Shown: positions 24,857 through 35,696 of the stretch, piece after piece
Layout of the letters: the number at the start of each line of letters is the position of its first letter
How positions within the stretch are numbered: the stretch's first letter is position 1
Assembly: GCA_943787485.1 (NCBI GenBank)
Contig: CALSMP010000004.1
Location: 248,001-312,000 of the forward strand
Direction: 5' to 3'
DNA: 64,000 nucleotides
Source of the DNA: an uncultured Luminiphilus sp.
GTDB lineage: Bacteria; Pseudomonadota; Gammaproteobacteria; Pseudomonadales; Halieaceae
The notes under the pieces: model-generated
Seen by the model: only the letters and a program-made list of their open reading frames with translations
The model's database searches: none
Told to the model about the DNA's origin: nothing
Made by a program: the position numbers and the translations under genes

Positions 24857-26566
24857 CTAGGGAAGGCGAATACCCTCCACCAGCGACTGAATCGATGCGG
24901 GCGGCTCTCTGGTGACTGCACTGACTGCTATGGCCACAAGGAAGTTAAGACCAGCACCAATACACCCAAAGGCGTTGGGCTCAATGCCAAAGAACCACCG
25001 CTCCCCCAAACCAGTCAAGTACCGCCAGTCCGACACAAACATAATGCCCTTATGCTGGAAGACATAAAACAAGGTGACACCCAGCCCGCAAAGCATCCCA
25101 GCAATGGCGCCCTCTCGGGTAATCCGTGTTGAGAATATACCCATCACCAGCGCAGGAAAAATGGAGGACGCGGCCAACCCAAATGCCAATGCAACAGTAC
25201 CTGCTGCAAAACCAGGAGGATTCAATCCCAAGTAGCCAGCGCCAAAGACCGCCAGCGCCATCGCGCCACGGGACGCATTAAGTTCCCCTCGCTCGGAGAT
25301 AGAGGGCATAAAAGTACGCTTTAACAGGTCATGAGAAATTGCCGAGGAAATAGCGAGCAACAGGCCCGCAGCGGTTGATAGAGCGGCGGCCAACCCCCCT
25401 GCTGCGACCAGCGCGATGACCCAATTCGGCAGCCGGGCAATTTCCGGATTAGCGAGCACCAGAATATCGTTGTCGAGCGTAACCAGCTCGTTCTCTGTGG
25501 GGTCGGCACGATACTGAAGCTTGCCATCGCCGTTTTTATCTTCAATCGCCAGCAACCCGGTTTGCTCCCAGGTCTTAAACCACTCGGGTCGGTCCGCAAT
25601 GGTCATAGGCGAGTTCGGGGCAGGCTCTATCGTTTGCATAATATTCAAGCGCGCCATAGCAGCTACCGCCGGCGCTGTGGTATACAAAATCGCTATAAAC
25701 ACCAATGCCCACCCAGCCGACCGTCTAGCATCACTGGCTTTCGGGACGGTGAAAAAGCGAATAATGACGTGGGGAAGCCCTGCCGTCCCGATCATTAAAG
25801 ACGCTGTAAAGGCGACCATGTTCAGCGTGCTGTAACGGAGTGTGGTCGTATACTCTTTGAACCCGGTATCGAGCAGGATTTGATCCAGTTTATCGAGGAG
25901 ATAGGTATCCCCCCCTTGAAGTGTCGAGCCGAGACCCAGCTGAGGTATCGGGTTACCCGTCAGTTGCAGGCTAATGAAAATAGCCGGAACGGTATAAGCG
26001 GTAATTAATACGACGTACTGAGCAATTTGGGTGTAAGTGATGCCCTTCATACCGCCTAGGACAGCGTAGAAAAAGACAATCACCATGCCGGTATAAAGAC
26101 CGGTCTCGTAGTCTGTCTCTAGAAAGCGGGAAAAAGCCACCCCGATGCCCTTCATTTGACCAATCACATAAGTCACGGAACAAAGCACCAGACACAATAC
26201 AGCGACAACACGAGCAGCGTCTGAGTAGTAACGATCGCCGATAAACTCCGGCACCGTAAACTTCCCGTACTTTCTCAGATAGGGCGCTACAAGCATCGCG
26301 AGAATCACGTAGCCCCCGGTCCAACCCATCAAAAATACCGATCCACCATAGCCGTTATAGGAAATACCAATGAGTCCAGCCATGGAAATAAAAGACGCGG
26401 CGGACATCCAGTCAGCTGCTGTCGCCATCCCGTTGGCAACCGGATTTATCCCTCCGCCAGCCACATAGAATTCTTGCGTGGAATCGGCACGAGCCCAGAT
26501 CGCAATAACAATGTAGAGCGCAAAGCTGCACCCCACCACCAAATACGTAATTTGCGCCAGGTCCAT
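24857..26566 (-). CDS. Sodium:solute symporter large subunit (SLC5/SSS family, VC_2705 type)
   Basis: The 569-residue inner-membrane protein has about 12-13 helices of the SSS fold. The opening YLVVGCSFALYIVIAIWARA and the GGGINPVANGMATAADWMSA segment are typical, as is an extra polar insert around residues 320-375 (ENGDGKLQYRADPTEN-like, here EDKNGDGKLQYRADP) in the VC_2705 subfamily. Members co-occur with a small subunit, encoded immediately upstream with a one-base overlap. The divergent acs gene makes acetate or another short carboxylate a plausible substrate (inference). Confidence 0.9.
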   Translation of the reverse strand: MDLAQITYLVVGCSFALYIVIAIWARADSTQEFYVAGGGINPVANGMATAADWMSAASFISMAGLIGISYNGYGGSVFLMGWTGGYVILAMLVAPYLRKYGKFTVPEFIGDRYYSDAARVVAVLCLVLCSVTYVIGQMKGIGVAFSRFLETDYETGLYTGMVIVFFYAVLGGMKGITYTQIAQYVVLITAYTVPAIFISLQLTGNPIPQLGLGSTLQGGDTYLLDKLDQILLDTGFKEYTTTLRYSTLNMVAFTASLMIGTAGLPHVIIRFFTVPKASDARRSAGWALVFIAILYTTAPAVAAMARLNIMQTIEPAPNSPMTIADRPEWFKTWEQTGLLAIEDKNGDGKLQYRADPTENELVTLDNDILVLANPEIARLPNWVIALVAAGGLAAALSTAAGLLLAISSAISHDLLKRTFMPSISERGELNASRGAMALAVFGAGYLGLNPPGFAAGTVALAFGLAASSIFPALVMGIFSTRITREGAIAGMLCGLGVTLFYVFQHKGIMFVSDWRYLTGLGERWFFGIEPNAFGCIGAGLNFLVAIAVSAVTREPPASIQSLVEGIRLP

Positions 26567-26832
26567 TATTCCGCGTCCAATCCAAATTCTTTATCAAGTT
26601 TCCTCATGGCTCGCACGTAATAAAAAATGAGCGCGATAAACACGTAGATAGAGCCTTGTTGGGCGAACCAGAATCCAAGCTTGTAGCCCCCCCAGCGAAT
26701 GAGGTTTAGCTGATCAACAAGGAGGATGCCGAAAATAAAGCTGACCAAAAACCAGATCACCATCAATTTCATCATCAAATTGCGATTACGCCGCCAATAG
26801 GCTGCTCGCTGCACTGGTGTCAAAGGCGTCAC
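26566..26832 (-). CDS. Symporter small subunit (DUF4212)
   Basis: The 88-residue protein has two membrane helices and the family core LGFWFAQQGSIYVFIALIFYY, seen in small partners of VC_2705-type symporters. GTG at 26832 has GGAGG six bases upstream. An ATG at 26836 is out of frame. The first base of the large-subunit ATG is shared with its stop region, so the pair is coupled. Confidence 0.9.
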   Translation of the reverse strand: MTPLTPVQRAAYWRRNRNLMMKLMVIWFLVSFIFGILLVDQLNLIRWGGYKLGFWFAQQGSIYVFIALIFYYVRAMRKLDKEFGLDAE

Positions 26833-26838
26833 ACATCA

Positions 26839-26854
26839 CCTCCACGTTGTTTTT
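26839..26854 (-). promoter_or_regulatory. A-rich (CA-motif-like) element next to the symporter Shine-Dalgarno
   Basis: On the minus strand the leader reads AAAAACAACGTGGAGG: three AAN units (AAA AAC AAC) two bases before the GGAGG that serves the GTG at 26832. In Pseudomonas, Hfq with Crc represses mRNAs through such motifs beside the ribosome site. Short A-rich leaders also occur by chance, so this is suggestive only. Confidence 0.4.
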
Positions 26855-27064
26855 ATCGATTTTCTCTTCCCGGGGCGCCGAGGCTCCCGGCGATCTCGCG
26901 TTTTGGCATTCACCGAGCACATACTAGCTTATAACGCTGGCAGTACGCTAAACGCGCCCAGGAATTTTGGCGCACTGCAAAGCTTGATCGCAGATTCCAC
27001 TTGCGTCACAAGTTGGGTGATTTAGTATCGGTAATCCATCTTGGAGGGTAATTCGGAAGACACG

Positions 27065-28999
27065 ATGTCGACGCAAAACAGCTATCCCATTCCCGATAAT
27101 TTCAGCGACTCACATGTGACCCCTAGTCAGTATGCCGACTGGTATCGTCAGTCTCTAGAGGATCCTGACTTGTTCTGGGCCACCAAGGCAACGGAGTTCC
27201 TGCAATGGGATGTTCCCTTTAGCAAAGTCAGTGACTGTGATTTTGAGCAGGGTAAGGCTCGCTGGTTTATTGATGGCAAACTCAACGTCTCTGTGAACTG
27301 CATCGATAGACACCTGCCCGAGCGCGCCGACCAAACGGCGCTGCTGTGGGAGGGCGACGCGCCGCAAGATCAGCGCGCAATCACCTATCAAGAATTAAAA
27401 GATCAAGTTTGCCGCCTTGCCAATGTGCTCAAATCCCGCGGTGTCAGTAAGGGAGATCGAGTGTGTATCTACATGCCCATGATCCCGGAAGCAGCTTATG
27501 CGATGCTGGCCTGCGCTCGGATAGGAGCCATTCACTCTGTCGTCTTTGGCGGCTTTTCGCCGGAAGCACTGCAATCGCGTATTCAGGATGCTGACTGCCG
27601 CCTAGTGATCACCGCCGACGAGGGCGTGCGAGGGGGCAAGACGGTACCCCTGAAAAACAACGTTGATCGTGCGCTGAGCGAATGCCCATCAGTGGATACA
27701 GTGGTCGTAGTTTCGAGAACCTCGGCAGACATCCCCTGGCAGGCCGGCCGGGACGTTTGGTACCACGAAGCGTGCGAGTCGGCGTCTGCCACCTGTGAAC
27801 CCGAACTCATGGACGCTGAAGATCCACTCTTTATTTTGTATACATCCGGTTCCACGGGAAAACCTAAGGGAGTGTTACACACGACCGGAGGCTATCTTCT
27901 ACAGGCCGCCATGACTTTCAAATACGTGTTCGATTATCGCGACGGCGAGGTGTGGTGGTGCACCGCTGATGTCGGTTGGGTCACTGGACATACCTATATC
28001 GTGTATGGGCCACTCGCCAATGCTGCCACCTCACTGCTTTTTGAGGGTGTGCCCACCTACCCCGACGCCAGTCGGTTCTGGCAGGTCATAGACAAGCACA
28101 AGGTCAATTTGTTCTTTACCGCACCCACTGCCATTCGAGCACTACAGGCCCTCGGCGACGATTGGGTAATGAAATCTAGCCGTCGCTCATTACGACTGAT
28201 CGGCTCGGTGGGTGAGCCTATCAATCCTGAGGCTTGGGAGTGGTACCACCGGGTTGTAGGAGACGGCCGATGCCCTATTGTGGACACCTGGTGGCAGACA
28301 GAAACCGGGGGCGTGATGATCTCCCCACTGCCGGGCGCTCACGCCCTGAAGCCGGGCTATGCGAGCTTTCCCTTCTTCGGAGTAGAGCCGGTCCTTCTTG
28401 ATGAACAGGGACAAGAACTCGCCGGAGAGGCCCAAGGCTACTTGGCCATCAAACGCTCCTGGCCCGCGCAAATTCGAACGGTCTATGGCGATCATCAGCG
28501 AATGGTGGACACCTATTTTAGTACCTACAAGGGCTATTACTTTACGGGGGATGGCGCCTCGCGCGATGGCGACGGGTATTATCGAATCACAGGGCGAGTC
28601 GATGACGTCCTGAATGTCTCGGGCCACCGGATGGGCACAGCCGAAGTCGAAAGTGCCATCACCGAACATGAGTTAATCGCTGAAGCCGCTGTCGTGGGGT
28701 TTCCCCACGACATCAAAGGCCAGGGGATTTACGCCTACGTGACACCCATGGCGGGCACCGAACCCTCGGACGCGCTGCGTGAGGAAGTCATCGGGGTCTG
28801 CGTGTCAGAGATTGGGCCGATTGCCAAACCCGATGTCATCCAGTGGGCGCCAGGCTTACCCAAAACGCGCTCCGGAAAAATTATGCGGCGTATCCTTCGC
28901 AAGATCGCCGAGGGAGATATCGACAACCTCGGTGACACATCCACGCTGGCTGATCCCAGTGTTGTTGATCACCTGATCGAGAACCGAGCTCGACGATAA
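27065..28999 (+). CDS. acs: Acetyl-CoA synthetase
   Basis: Acs activates acetate to acetyl-CoA through acetyl-AMP. The 644-residue protein has the AMP motif [44 protein letters not shown] and the C-terminal catalytic and acetylation-site lysine region [11 protein letters not shown]. An upstream in-frame Met exists at 27041, but ATG at 27065 behind GGAAG gives the usual N-terminus. It diverges from the symporter operon across a 232-base region. Confidence 0.96.
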   Translation: MSTQNSYPIPDNFSDSHVTPSQYADWYRQSLEDPDLFWATKATEFLQWDVPFSKVSDCDFEQGKARWFIDGKLNVSVNCIDRHLPERADQTALLWEGDAPQDQRAITYQELKDQVCRLANVLKSRGVSKGDRVCIYMPMIPEAAYAMLACARIGAIHSVVFGGFSPEALQSRIQDADCRLVITADEGVRGGKTVPLKNNVDRALSECPSVDTVVVVSRTSADIPWQAGRDVWYHEACESASATCEPELMDAEDPLFILYTSGSTGKPKGVLHTTGGYLLQAAMTFKYVFDYRDGEVWWCTADVGWVTGHTYIVYGPLANAATSLLFEGVPTYPDASRFWQVIDKHKVNLFFTAPTAIRALQALGDDWVMKSSRRSLRLIGSVGEPINPEAWEWYHRVVGDGRCPIVDTWWQTETGGVMISPLPGAHALKPGYASFPFFGVEPVLLDEQGQELAGEAQGYLAIKRSWPAQIRTVYGDHQRMVDTYFSTYKGYYFTGDGASRDGDGYYRITGRVDDVLNVSGHRMGTAEVESAITEHELIAEAAVVGFPHDIKGQGIYAYVTPMAGTEPSDALREEVIGVCVSEIGPIAKPDVIQWAPGLPKTRSGKIMRRILRKIAEGDIDNLGDTSTLADPSVVDHLIENRARR

Positions 29000-29069
29000 T
29001 AGTGACCATCAATCCGAATTAGCCGATTACTAATGGCGTGTGATTCAGAGACGGCTCGCCAGAGCAAAA

Positions 29070-29097
29070 AAAAAGCCGCGTGTAACGCGGCTTTTTT
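29070..29097. terminator. Bidirectional terminator between acs and pnp
   Basis: GCCGCG and CGCGGC flank a TGTAA loop, with an A-run before and a T-run after, so the hairpin works for both convergent genes. Confidence 0.92.
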
Positions 29098-29113
29098 ACA
29101 TCACCTAAGAGCA

Positions 29114-31255
29114 TTAAGCATCTTCTGAAATGGCTTCGTCGTTCTCCAAGCCAGCGTCAACGCCAGCAGCGCCACCCTCGTCCACTTCCTTCATCGACAG
29201 CTTGATACGCCCACGCTGATCGACGTCGAGCACCTTGACCCGGACCTGCTGACCTTCCGACAGGTAATCGGTCACGTTCTCAACGCGCTCCTCGGCAATC
29301 TGGGAAATATGTACCAAACCATCTTTCCCCGGAAGGATCGTGACAAAAGCACCAAAATCGACGATTCGGGCCACGGTACCTTCGTAGATCTCACCCACTT
29401 CCGCTTCCGCCGTGATCGCCATTATCATGTCGACCGCCTTATCGCGGGATTCCTTGGTCACACCAAAGACTTTCACCGTACCGTCGTCCTCAATGTCAAC
29501 CGTCGCGCCAGACTCTTCGGTAATGGAGCGAATGGTTGCACCGCCTTTACCAATGATATCGCGAATCTTGTCAGAATCGATCTTCATCTGAACCATACTG
29601 GGCGCGTTCTCTGATACGATCTCGCGAGGTGCATCAAGAACCGCATTCATCTGACCCAAGATATGCAAGCGAGCTTGCATCGCCTGCTCCAGCGCAATCT
29701 CCATGATCTGCTCGTTAATACCTTCGATCTTGATATCCATTTGCAGCGCGGTGACGCCACTTGCGGTACCTGCAACCTTAAAGTCCATGTCACCGAGGTG
29801 ATCTTCATCGCCCAGGATGTCGGTCAGAACGGCAAACTGATTGCCCTCCTTCACCAGACCCATCGCGATACCGGCCACAGGCGCCTTGACCGGAACACCG
29901 GCTGCCATCAGTGCAAGAGACCCAACGCACACTGATGCCATCGAGCTTGAACCATTCGACTCGGTGATTTCAGAAACCACCCGAACCGTGTAGGGAAACT
30001 CCTCCTCGTTCGGGAGCGTCGCGGCCAAACCGCGGCGGGCAAGGCGGCCGTGGCCTACTTCACGCCGGCCAGTCGCGCCAATACGGCCCGCCTCGCCCAC
30101 TGAATAGGGCGGAAAGTTATAGTGCAACATAAAGGGATCGCGACGCTCGCCTTCAAGCGCGTCAATAATCTGGGCATCGCGGGATGAACCGAGGGTCACC
30201 GCACCAATTGCCTGAGTTTCACCCCGAGTAAAGAGCGCTGATCCGTGGGCCTTGGTCAGTACGTCAACCTCGCAGGATATCGCCCGCACAGTGCGGTTAT
30301 CGCGGCCATCAATTCGTGGCTCGCCGCTGATAATTCGCTGTCGCACGATCGATTTCTCGAGTGACTTGAACAGATCTTTTACATCTTCAGGGGCCGGACC
30401 GCCCTCTACTGCCAGCTTAGCGATGACCGCCTCGCGAATCTCGCCAACACGCTCGTAGCGCGCCGCTTTTTCGGTAATACGATACGCTTCACCCAAGGCC
30501 GCTTTGGCCTCTGCCTCAACCGCCGCTTTCAACTCTTCGTTGACAGGCGCAGCTGACCACTCCCAACGGGGGCTTCCTGCTTCTTCAACCAATTCATTGA
30601 TGGCCTTGATCACCGTTTGCATTTCCTGATGCGCAAACAGCACAGCGCCCAACATTTGGTCTTCGGTAAGCTCTTGTGCCTCAGACTCCACCATCAGGAC
30701 AGCATCTGAGGTGCCGGCAACAACCATATCCAGCTTGCTCTCTTTGAGTGCGCTGTAGCTTGGGTTGAGAACATACCCTTGCGCTTCATTGAAGCCTACT
30801 CGGGCACCACCAATGGGACCATTGAACGGGCAGCCCGAGATCGCAAGTGCCGCTGACGTGCCGATCATTGCCGGGATATCCGGATCGGTATTCTTGTCCG
30901 CGGACATAACGGTACAGATAACCTGCACTTCATTCATGAAGCCGTCGGGAAACAGCGGGCGAATAGGGCGATCAATCAAACGCGAGGTCAGCGTTTCTTT
31001 CTCGCTGGGCCGCGCTTCGCGCTTGAAGAATCCGCCCGGAATTTTGCCGACTGAGTAGGTCTTTTCGATGTAATGAACGGAAAGAGGGAAGAAGTCCTGG
31101 CCTGCTTTGGCTGAACGATTTGCTACTACGGTACACAGAACACTGGTATTCCCCATTGAAACCATCACCGCACCACTCGCTTGGCGCGCGATCCGGCCTG
31201 TCTCCAGGGTGATCTCATGGTCACCGTACTGGAATGTTTTTCTAACTACACTCAC
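29114..31255 (-). CDS. pnp: Polyribonucleotide nucleotidyltransferase (PNPase)
   Basis: PNPase is the phosphorolytic 3'-5' exoribonuclease of the degradosome. The 713-residue protein has two RNase PH cores ([11 protein letters not shown], and [18 protein letters not shown] with [20 protein letters not shown]), a KH domain ([21 protein letters not shown] reads across about residues 560-580) and an S1 domain ([20 protein letters not shown]). It ends with an acidic tail. It is last in the rimP-to-pnp operon, behind a hairpin after rpsO. Confidence 0.97.
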   Translation of the reverse strand: MSVVRKTFQYGDHEITLETGRIARQASGAVMVSMGNTSVLCTVVANRSAKAGQDFFPLSVHYIEKTYSVGKIPGGFFKREARPSEKETLTSRLIDRPIRPLFPDGFMNEVQVICTVMSADKNTDPDIPAMIGTSAALAISGCPFNGPIGGARVGFNEAQGYVLNPSYSALKESKLDMVVAGTSDAVLMVESEAQELTEDQMLGAVLFAHQEMQTVIKAINELVEEAGSPRWEWSAAPVNEELKAAVEAEAKAALGEAYRITEKAARYERVGEIREAVIAKLAVEGGPAPEDVKDLFKSLEKSIVRQRIISGEPRIDGRDNRTVRAISCEVDVLTKAHGSALFTRGETQAIGAVTLGSSRDAQIIDALEGERRDPFMLHYNFPPYSVGEAGRIGATGRREVGHGRLARRGLAATLPNEEEFPYTVRVVSEITESNGSSSMASVCVGSLALMAAGVPVKAPVAGIAMGLVKEGNQFAVLTDILGDEDHLGDMDFKVAGTASGVTALQMDIKIEGINEQIMEIALEQAMQARLHILGQMNAVLDAPREIVSENAPSMVQMKIDSDKIRDIIGKGGATIRSITEESGATVDIEDDGTVKVFGVTKESRDKAVDMIMAITAEAEVGEIYEGTVARIVDFGAFVTILPGKDGLVHISQIAEERVENVTDYLSEGQQVRVKVLDVDQRGRIKLSMKEVDEGGAAGVDAGLENDEAISEDA

Positions 31256-31278
31256 TGTGTTTCTCCAATAAATGAAAC

Positions 31279-31296
31279 GGCCGGCATAAGCCGGCC
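31279..31296 (-). terminator. rpsO-pnp intergenic hairpin
   Basis: GGCCGGC and GCCGGCC close a TTAT loop on the minus strand in the 54-base gap. The following bases are only weakly T-rich, so it may act as a partial terminator or RNase site. E. coli has an attenuator and RNase III site in the same gap. Confidence 0.6.
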
Positions 31297-31309
31297 AAAA
31301 ATAAGGTCG

Positions 31310-31579
31310 TTACCGACGCAAACCCAAACGCTTAATCAAATCTCCATAGCGTCCAGTATCTTTGCCTTTGAGGTAATCCAGCAGTTTTCTGCGCTGGTTG
31401 ACCATACGGATGAGGCCTCGCCGAGAATGATGATCCTGGGCGTGAGCCTTAAAATGCGATTGCAATTGCTCGATATTAGCCGTCAACAGGGCAACTTGAA
31501 CCTCCGGCGAACCGGTGTCTCCCTCTGACTGTTGATAATCTTTTACGATTTGAGCTTTAGTGGCTGCATCAAGTGCCAT
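31310..31579 (-). CDS. rpsO: 30S ribosomal protein S15
   Basis: S15 binds 16S rRNA helices 20-22 early in 30S assembly. The start at 31579 gives 89 residues, the family length. Typical segments are [37 protein letters not shown] and the terminal [10 protein letters not shown] longer upstream reading (MEKVT) is not conserved. Confidence 0.97.
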   Translation of the reverse strand: MALDAATKAQIVKDYQQSEGDTGSPEVQVALLTANIEQLQSHFKAHAQDHHSRRGLIRMVNQRRKLLDYLKGKDTGRYGDLIKRLGLRR

Positions 31580-31669
31580 TGTTACTTTCTCCAACCTGCT
31601 TGTTAAGTCGGGCGCTGTCCGTGCAGGTTTACAGACATGTCCGGTTTGCTAGTGACTAAGTCGCCTGGA

Positions 31670-32590
31670 TCAGTGATTCACCAACCGTCTCGGCGCTACG
31701 CGGCCGTCCTCGAGCATTTCACCAATACCGAGAAAGGAGTCACCCCCCGAGTAGACGCGCACCATACCATCTCGCGGGCCATTTGGCACCAATACCGGCT
31801 GACCCTGTTTCAGGTAAAAACTCGCAGATTCTCCCAATTCCACTCGATTTAGGCTCATTAGCGGCGTATCCATCGGTGCCAACACGCTGTCGAGGGTCGC
31901 TTCTCCTTGCTCGGCGATAACTCGCAGTTGCTCAAGGGTTATCGACCCCGAAAGCCGATAGGGCCCCGCTTCGGTGCGCCTGAGCGCGCTGACATGGGCA
32001 GGGACGCCCAAAAGCTCTCCGAGAGACTCCGCGAGGCTACGCACATAGGTTCCCTTGCTACAGCCAATCGACACATCGGCTTCCGCTGTCTCACCCTGCC
32101 GAAAGTCATCACAAACCAGTTGGTGGATCACCACGGCGCGGGGCTTACGCTCCACCTCCAACCCCTGACGGGCGAGCTTGTAAAGCGGCTGCCCGTCGCG
32201 CTTTAGTGCTGAATACATGGGAGGTAACTGAGAAAGCGGCCCTCTCAAGCGGGCGATTGCGGCCTCAACCTGTTCGCGATTGATATGGCTCGCGTCAGCG
32301 CGGGAAACCTCCTCGCCCTCGGCATCCAAGGTATCTGTTCCAACACCCAGTCGGATGGTGGCGTCATACCCTTTGTCGGCATCGAGCACATACTGAGAAA
32401 ATTTTGTGGCCTCCCCAAAACAGATGGGTAACACACCCGTGGCGAGCGGATCGAGACTCCCGGTGTGGCCTGCTTTGGCTGCGTCAAATAGCCGTTTGGC
32501 CTGCTGCAATGCGCCGTTGGAGGTCATGCCCGAGGGTTTATCCAGAACGAGGATCCCGCTCACTTCGCGGCCCTTTCTGCGCCTAGCCAT
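31670..32590 (-). CDS. truB: tRNA pseudouridine-55 synthase
   Basis: TruB makes the universal pseudouridine 55 in the tRNA T-loop. The 306-residue protein has GILVLDKPSGMTSNGALQQA, the catalytic Asp in GHTGSLDPLATGVLPI, the Tyr in DKGYDATIRLG and a C-terminal PUA-like part. ATG at 32590 lies just after the TGA (32594) that a frame-corrected rbfA would use. Confidence 0.96.
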   Translation of the reverse strand: MARRRKGREVSGILVLDKPSGMTSNGALQQAKRLFDAAKAGHTGSLDPLATGVLPICFGEATKFSQYVLDADKGYDATIRLGVGTDTLDAEGEEVSRADASHINREQVEAAIARLRGPLSQLPPMYSALKRDGQPLYKLARQGLEVERKPRAVVIHQLVCDDFRQGETAEADVSIGCSKGTYVRSLAESLGELLGVPAHVSALRRTEAGPYRLSGSITLEQLRVIAEQGEATLDSVLAPMDTPLMSLNRVELGESASFYLKQGQPVLVPNGPRDGMVRVYSGGDSFLGIGEMLEDGRVAPRRLVNH

Positions 32591-32684
32591 TGTTCAGTCG
32601 CTCTCGGCGCCATCCATACCGGCGCCCGCTATGCCAGCATCCGGTCGTTCGCCATCTTCACTGATCAAGCCACTGTCCGCGGCT

Positions 32685-33032
32685 TTAACGTTTTTCAGAG
32701 AGTGCCTCCATGTCACGTCCTCGGCCCACACTTTCGTCAAAGCGGAAATGAAGCTTGGGGACTGTCCTCATGGTTGATGCACGCGCAATTTCTGAACGAA
32801 TAAAACCTGAGGCGCGGTTAAGCACCTCCGCACTCTTGGCTCCCTCGGCCTTATCGTCAACACCTAGCTGGGTAAAAAAAACCTTCGCATGCGCAAGGTC
32901 ACGGCTCACGTCAACGCCGGTAATGCTGACAAGCTTCAAACGAGGATCGCGCAATTCCAATTGAACGAGTCGCGCGACCTCCTGCTGCAGGTAGTCGCCG
33001 ACTCGTTGAGTACGACTGTAGTCTTTAACCAC
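32685..33032 (-). CDS. rbfA: Ribosome-binding factor A (C-terminus probably frameshifted)
   Basis: RbfA helps mature the 16S 5' end on the 30S subunit. The KH-fold core is intact: RTQRVGDYLQQEVARLVQLE, DPRLKLVSITGVDVSRDLAHAKVFF and VPKLHFRFDESVGRG. As read it stops at 32685 after 115 residues. One frame over, a charged tail (LKNVKAADSGLISEDGE and more) runs to TGA 32594, four bases before the truB start. That contiguity suggests one indel near 32697 and a true length of about 145 residues. Confidence 0.9.
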   Translation of the reverse strand: MVKDYSRTQRVGDYLQQEVARLVQLELRDPRLKLVSITGVDVSRDLAHAKVFFTQLGVDDKAEGAKSAEVLNRASGFIRSEIARASTMRTVPKLHFRFDESVGRGRDMEALSEKR

Positions 33033-33037
33033 TGTCG

Positions 33038-35692
33038 TTAAAGACTTCGAGCTATTTCGTTGACGTCGAACACTTCAATGAGATCGCCCACCTTAACGTC
33101 GTTGTAGTTCTTCACGCCGATACCGCACTCGGTGCCGTTGCGAACTTCGTTGGCATCATCTTTAAATCGTCGCAAGGATTCGAGCTCACCCTCGTAGATG
33201 ACGACGTTGTCGCGCAATACGCGAATCGGCTTCGCTCGAAATACAGTGCCCTCGATAACCATACAACCGGCGATGAGGCCAAATTTTGGCGATCGGAATA
33301 CATCCCGCACTTCGGCAATCCCGACAATCTCTTCCCGTAGCTCGGGAGAAAGCATGCCGCTAAGTGCCGCCTTAACGTCGTCAATCAAATCATAGATGAC
33401 GTTGTAATAACGCACCTCAACGCCTTCCTGCTCTGACAAACGACGGGCACCGGAATCAGCCCGCACATTGAAGCCGATGATGATGGCCTCCGAGGTGATT
33501 GCCAGCGTAACGTCCGACTCGGTCAAGCCACCGACGCCGCCTGAGACCACATTCACCTTGACCTCATCGTTACCGAGGTCCGCCAATGAACCCTGAAGCG
33601 CCTCCAGCGACCCTCTAACATCGGCCTTGATAACGAGGTTGAGAACTTTACGATCTCCCGCCGTCATCGACTCGAACATATTGTCAAGCTTAGCTGCCTG
33701 CTGGCGCGCCAGACGATTGGTACGCAGCTTCTCGGCGCGAAAGTCTGCAATTTCTCGCGCACGCTTCTCGCTTTCCACCACAACAAACAAATCTCCGGCA
33801 TCGGGAGTTCCATCTAGACCCAAGATTTCCACAGGAATACTTGGACCGGCTGTCTCGATTTGTTCACCATTCTCGTCGAGCATCGCGCGCACGCGCCCGT
33901 ATTGCAGACCGGCCAGGACGATATCCCCTTGACTCAAGGTGCCTTGCTGAATGAGAAGCGACGCGACTGAACCGCGCCCTTTATCGAGACGAGACTCAAT
34001 AACAATACCCTGCGCGGGCACATCAATTGCTGCTTGTAGCTCAAGTAACTCTGACTGTAATAGCAGAGCATCCAACAACTCGTCGATGCCTTCCCCTGTG
34101 TGCGCTGACACGGGAATGAACTGGGTATCTCCGCCCCAGTCCTCGGGGATTACGTCCTTAGCCGCCAGCTCATTCTTGACCCGATCGGGGTCCGCCGCCT
34201 CTTTATCGATCTTGTTAACCGCTACCACCAAGGGCACCTCAGCGGCTCTCGCGTGCTGGATGGCTTCCTCGGTTTGAGGCATCACGCCGTCATCTGCCGC
34301 GACCACAAGGATCACAATATCCGTGGATTTTGCGCCGCGGGCACGCATGGAGGTAAATGCTGCGTGTCCGGGGGTATCCAAGAAGGTGATCATGCCGCGA
34401 TCAGTCTCTACATGATAAGCGCCGATATGCTGGGTAATACCCCCAGCTTCACCGCTGGCGACCCGTGACTTCCGGATGTAATCCAGAAGCGAGGTCTTGC
34501 CATGATCGACGTGACCCATAACAGTGACAACAGGCGAGCGAGGCTCCGGCGTGCCCTCCTGCCCGGCCATTGTCTCTTCGAGCTGTTCCTCGAGCTTATC
34601 ATCGCTCACCAATCTGATTCGGTGGCCAAGCTCTTCTACTACGAGGGACGCCGTGTCCTGATCAATCATTTGGTTAATGGTGGCCATGACGCCAAGTTTC
34701 ATCAACTCTTTAATCACCACACCCGCCTTGACAGCCATCTGTTGCGACAGATCACCGACCGAGATGTTCTCGGGTAAGTTAACGTCATAAACGATCTTTT
34801 CGGTCGGCTGCTCAAAGCCGTGTTTGGTGTGCTCTTCGTGGGCCCTCTTGCGCTTACCACCCCGTCGGCGCGCAATGCCAGCTTCCGCCGCCTCAATATC
34901 CGTCAACGACAAATTGTGACCACGCTGCTTGCCACGCGATCCGGGCAAGGAGCCCCGCTCAAGGCGGGCTCTGCCCGGCTTGCGCTTCTCCGCATCCTCT
35001 CTCCCAGGACGCGCCGCTGGGGCATCATGCAACCGCTTTGGCTTTCTGTCGGCATCAGCACCGGCTGGCGCTGTTCGTCTATCTGCCGCGCGAGCTCTCT
35101 CTTCTTCAGCTCGCTGCGCCTCTTCCAACTTGCGAGCTTCTACAGCAGCTTCAAGCTCACGCTGGCGATTTTCCTCTTCGGCTTTACGTCTCGCCGCTGC
35201 ACGCTGGCGCAACACTTCAGGGTCACTGGAATCAATCTCTTCGTCGACTTCAACAAAAGTTCCAGTGTCTTTCGCAGCGGCTTCTGAAGTAGCCTCTGGC
35301 ACCCCGTCAGCCGGCGCAGTGCCTGACACCTCAGCCGCGACATCATCTGCCACCGCCTCCAATAGCTCATCTGTCGCGGTCGAATCGGCGTCCTCACGCT
35401 TGACGTAGGTCCGCTTTTTTCCGCACCTCGACATTGACGGTTCGCTTGCCCGCGCCACCGCTTCCTGTCGGAGAGTGCTGACCTGCTTGCGCTTCAGAGT
35501 AATCTTTCTTGGGCGCCGCCGCGCTCTCACCATGACTCGCTTTAGAGGACGCGAGCAGCGTTTGCTTATCCTCTTCCGACACAGCCTCATCGGCCGCGGC
35601 GTGGGGCAAGCCCGCCTCTTTCATTTGCGACAGCAACCGGTCGACGGATGCTCCCACCGTCTTCGCTAGTTGTTCTACTGTCCTTGCGCCAT
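33038..35692 (-). CDS. infB: Translation initiation factor IF-2 (four cancelling frameshifts near the N-terminus)
   Basis: IF-2 places fMet-tRNA on the 30S subunit with GTP. The G domain is intact: [14 protein letters not shown] (G1), [15 protein letters not shown] (G3), VAVNKIDK (G4), followed by domains II-IV and the end [18 protein letters not shown]. The first 100 codons change frame four times (about 35685, 35512, 35470 and 35418). Corrected, they read [34 protein letters not shown] and [18 protein letters not shown], all typical IF-2. Two bases are missing and two extra, so the span 33038-35692 stays a multiple of three (884 codons). Sequence error is near certain. Confidence 0.95.
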
Positions 35693-35696
35693 GTCT

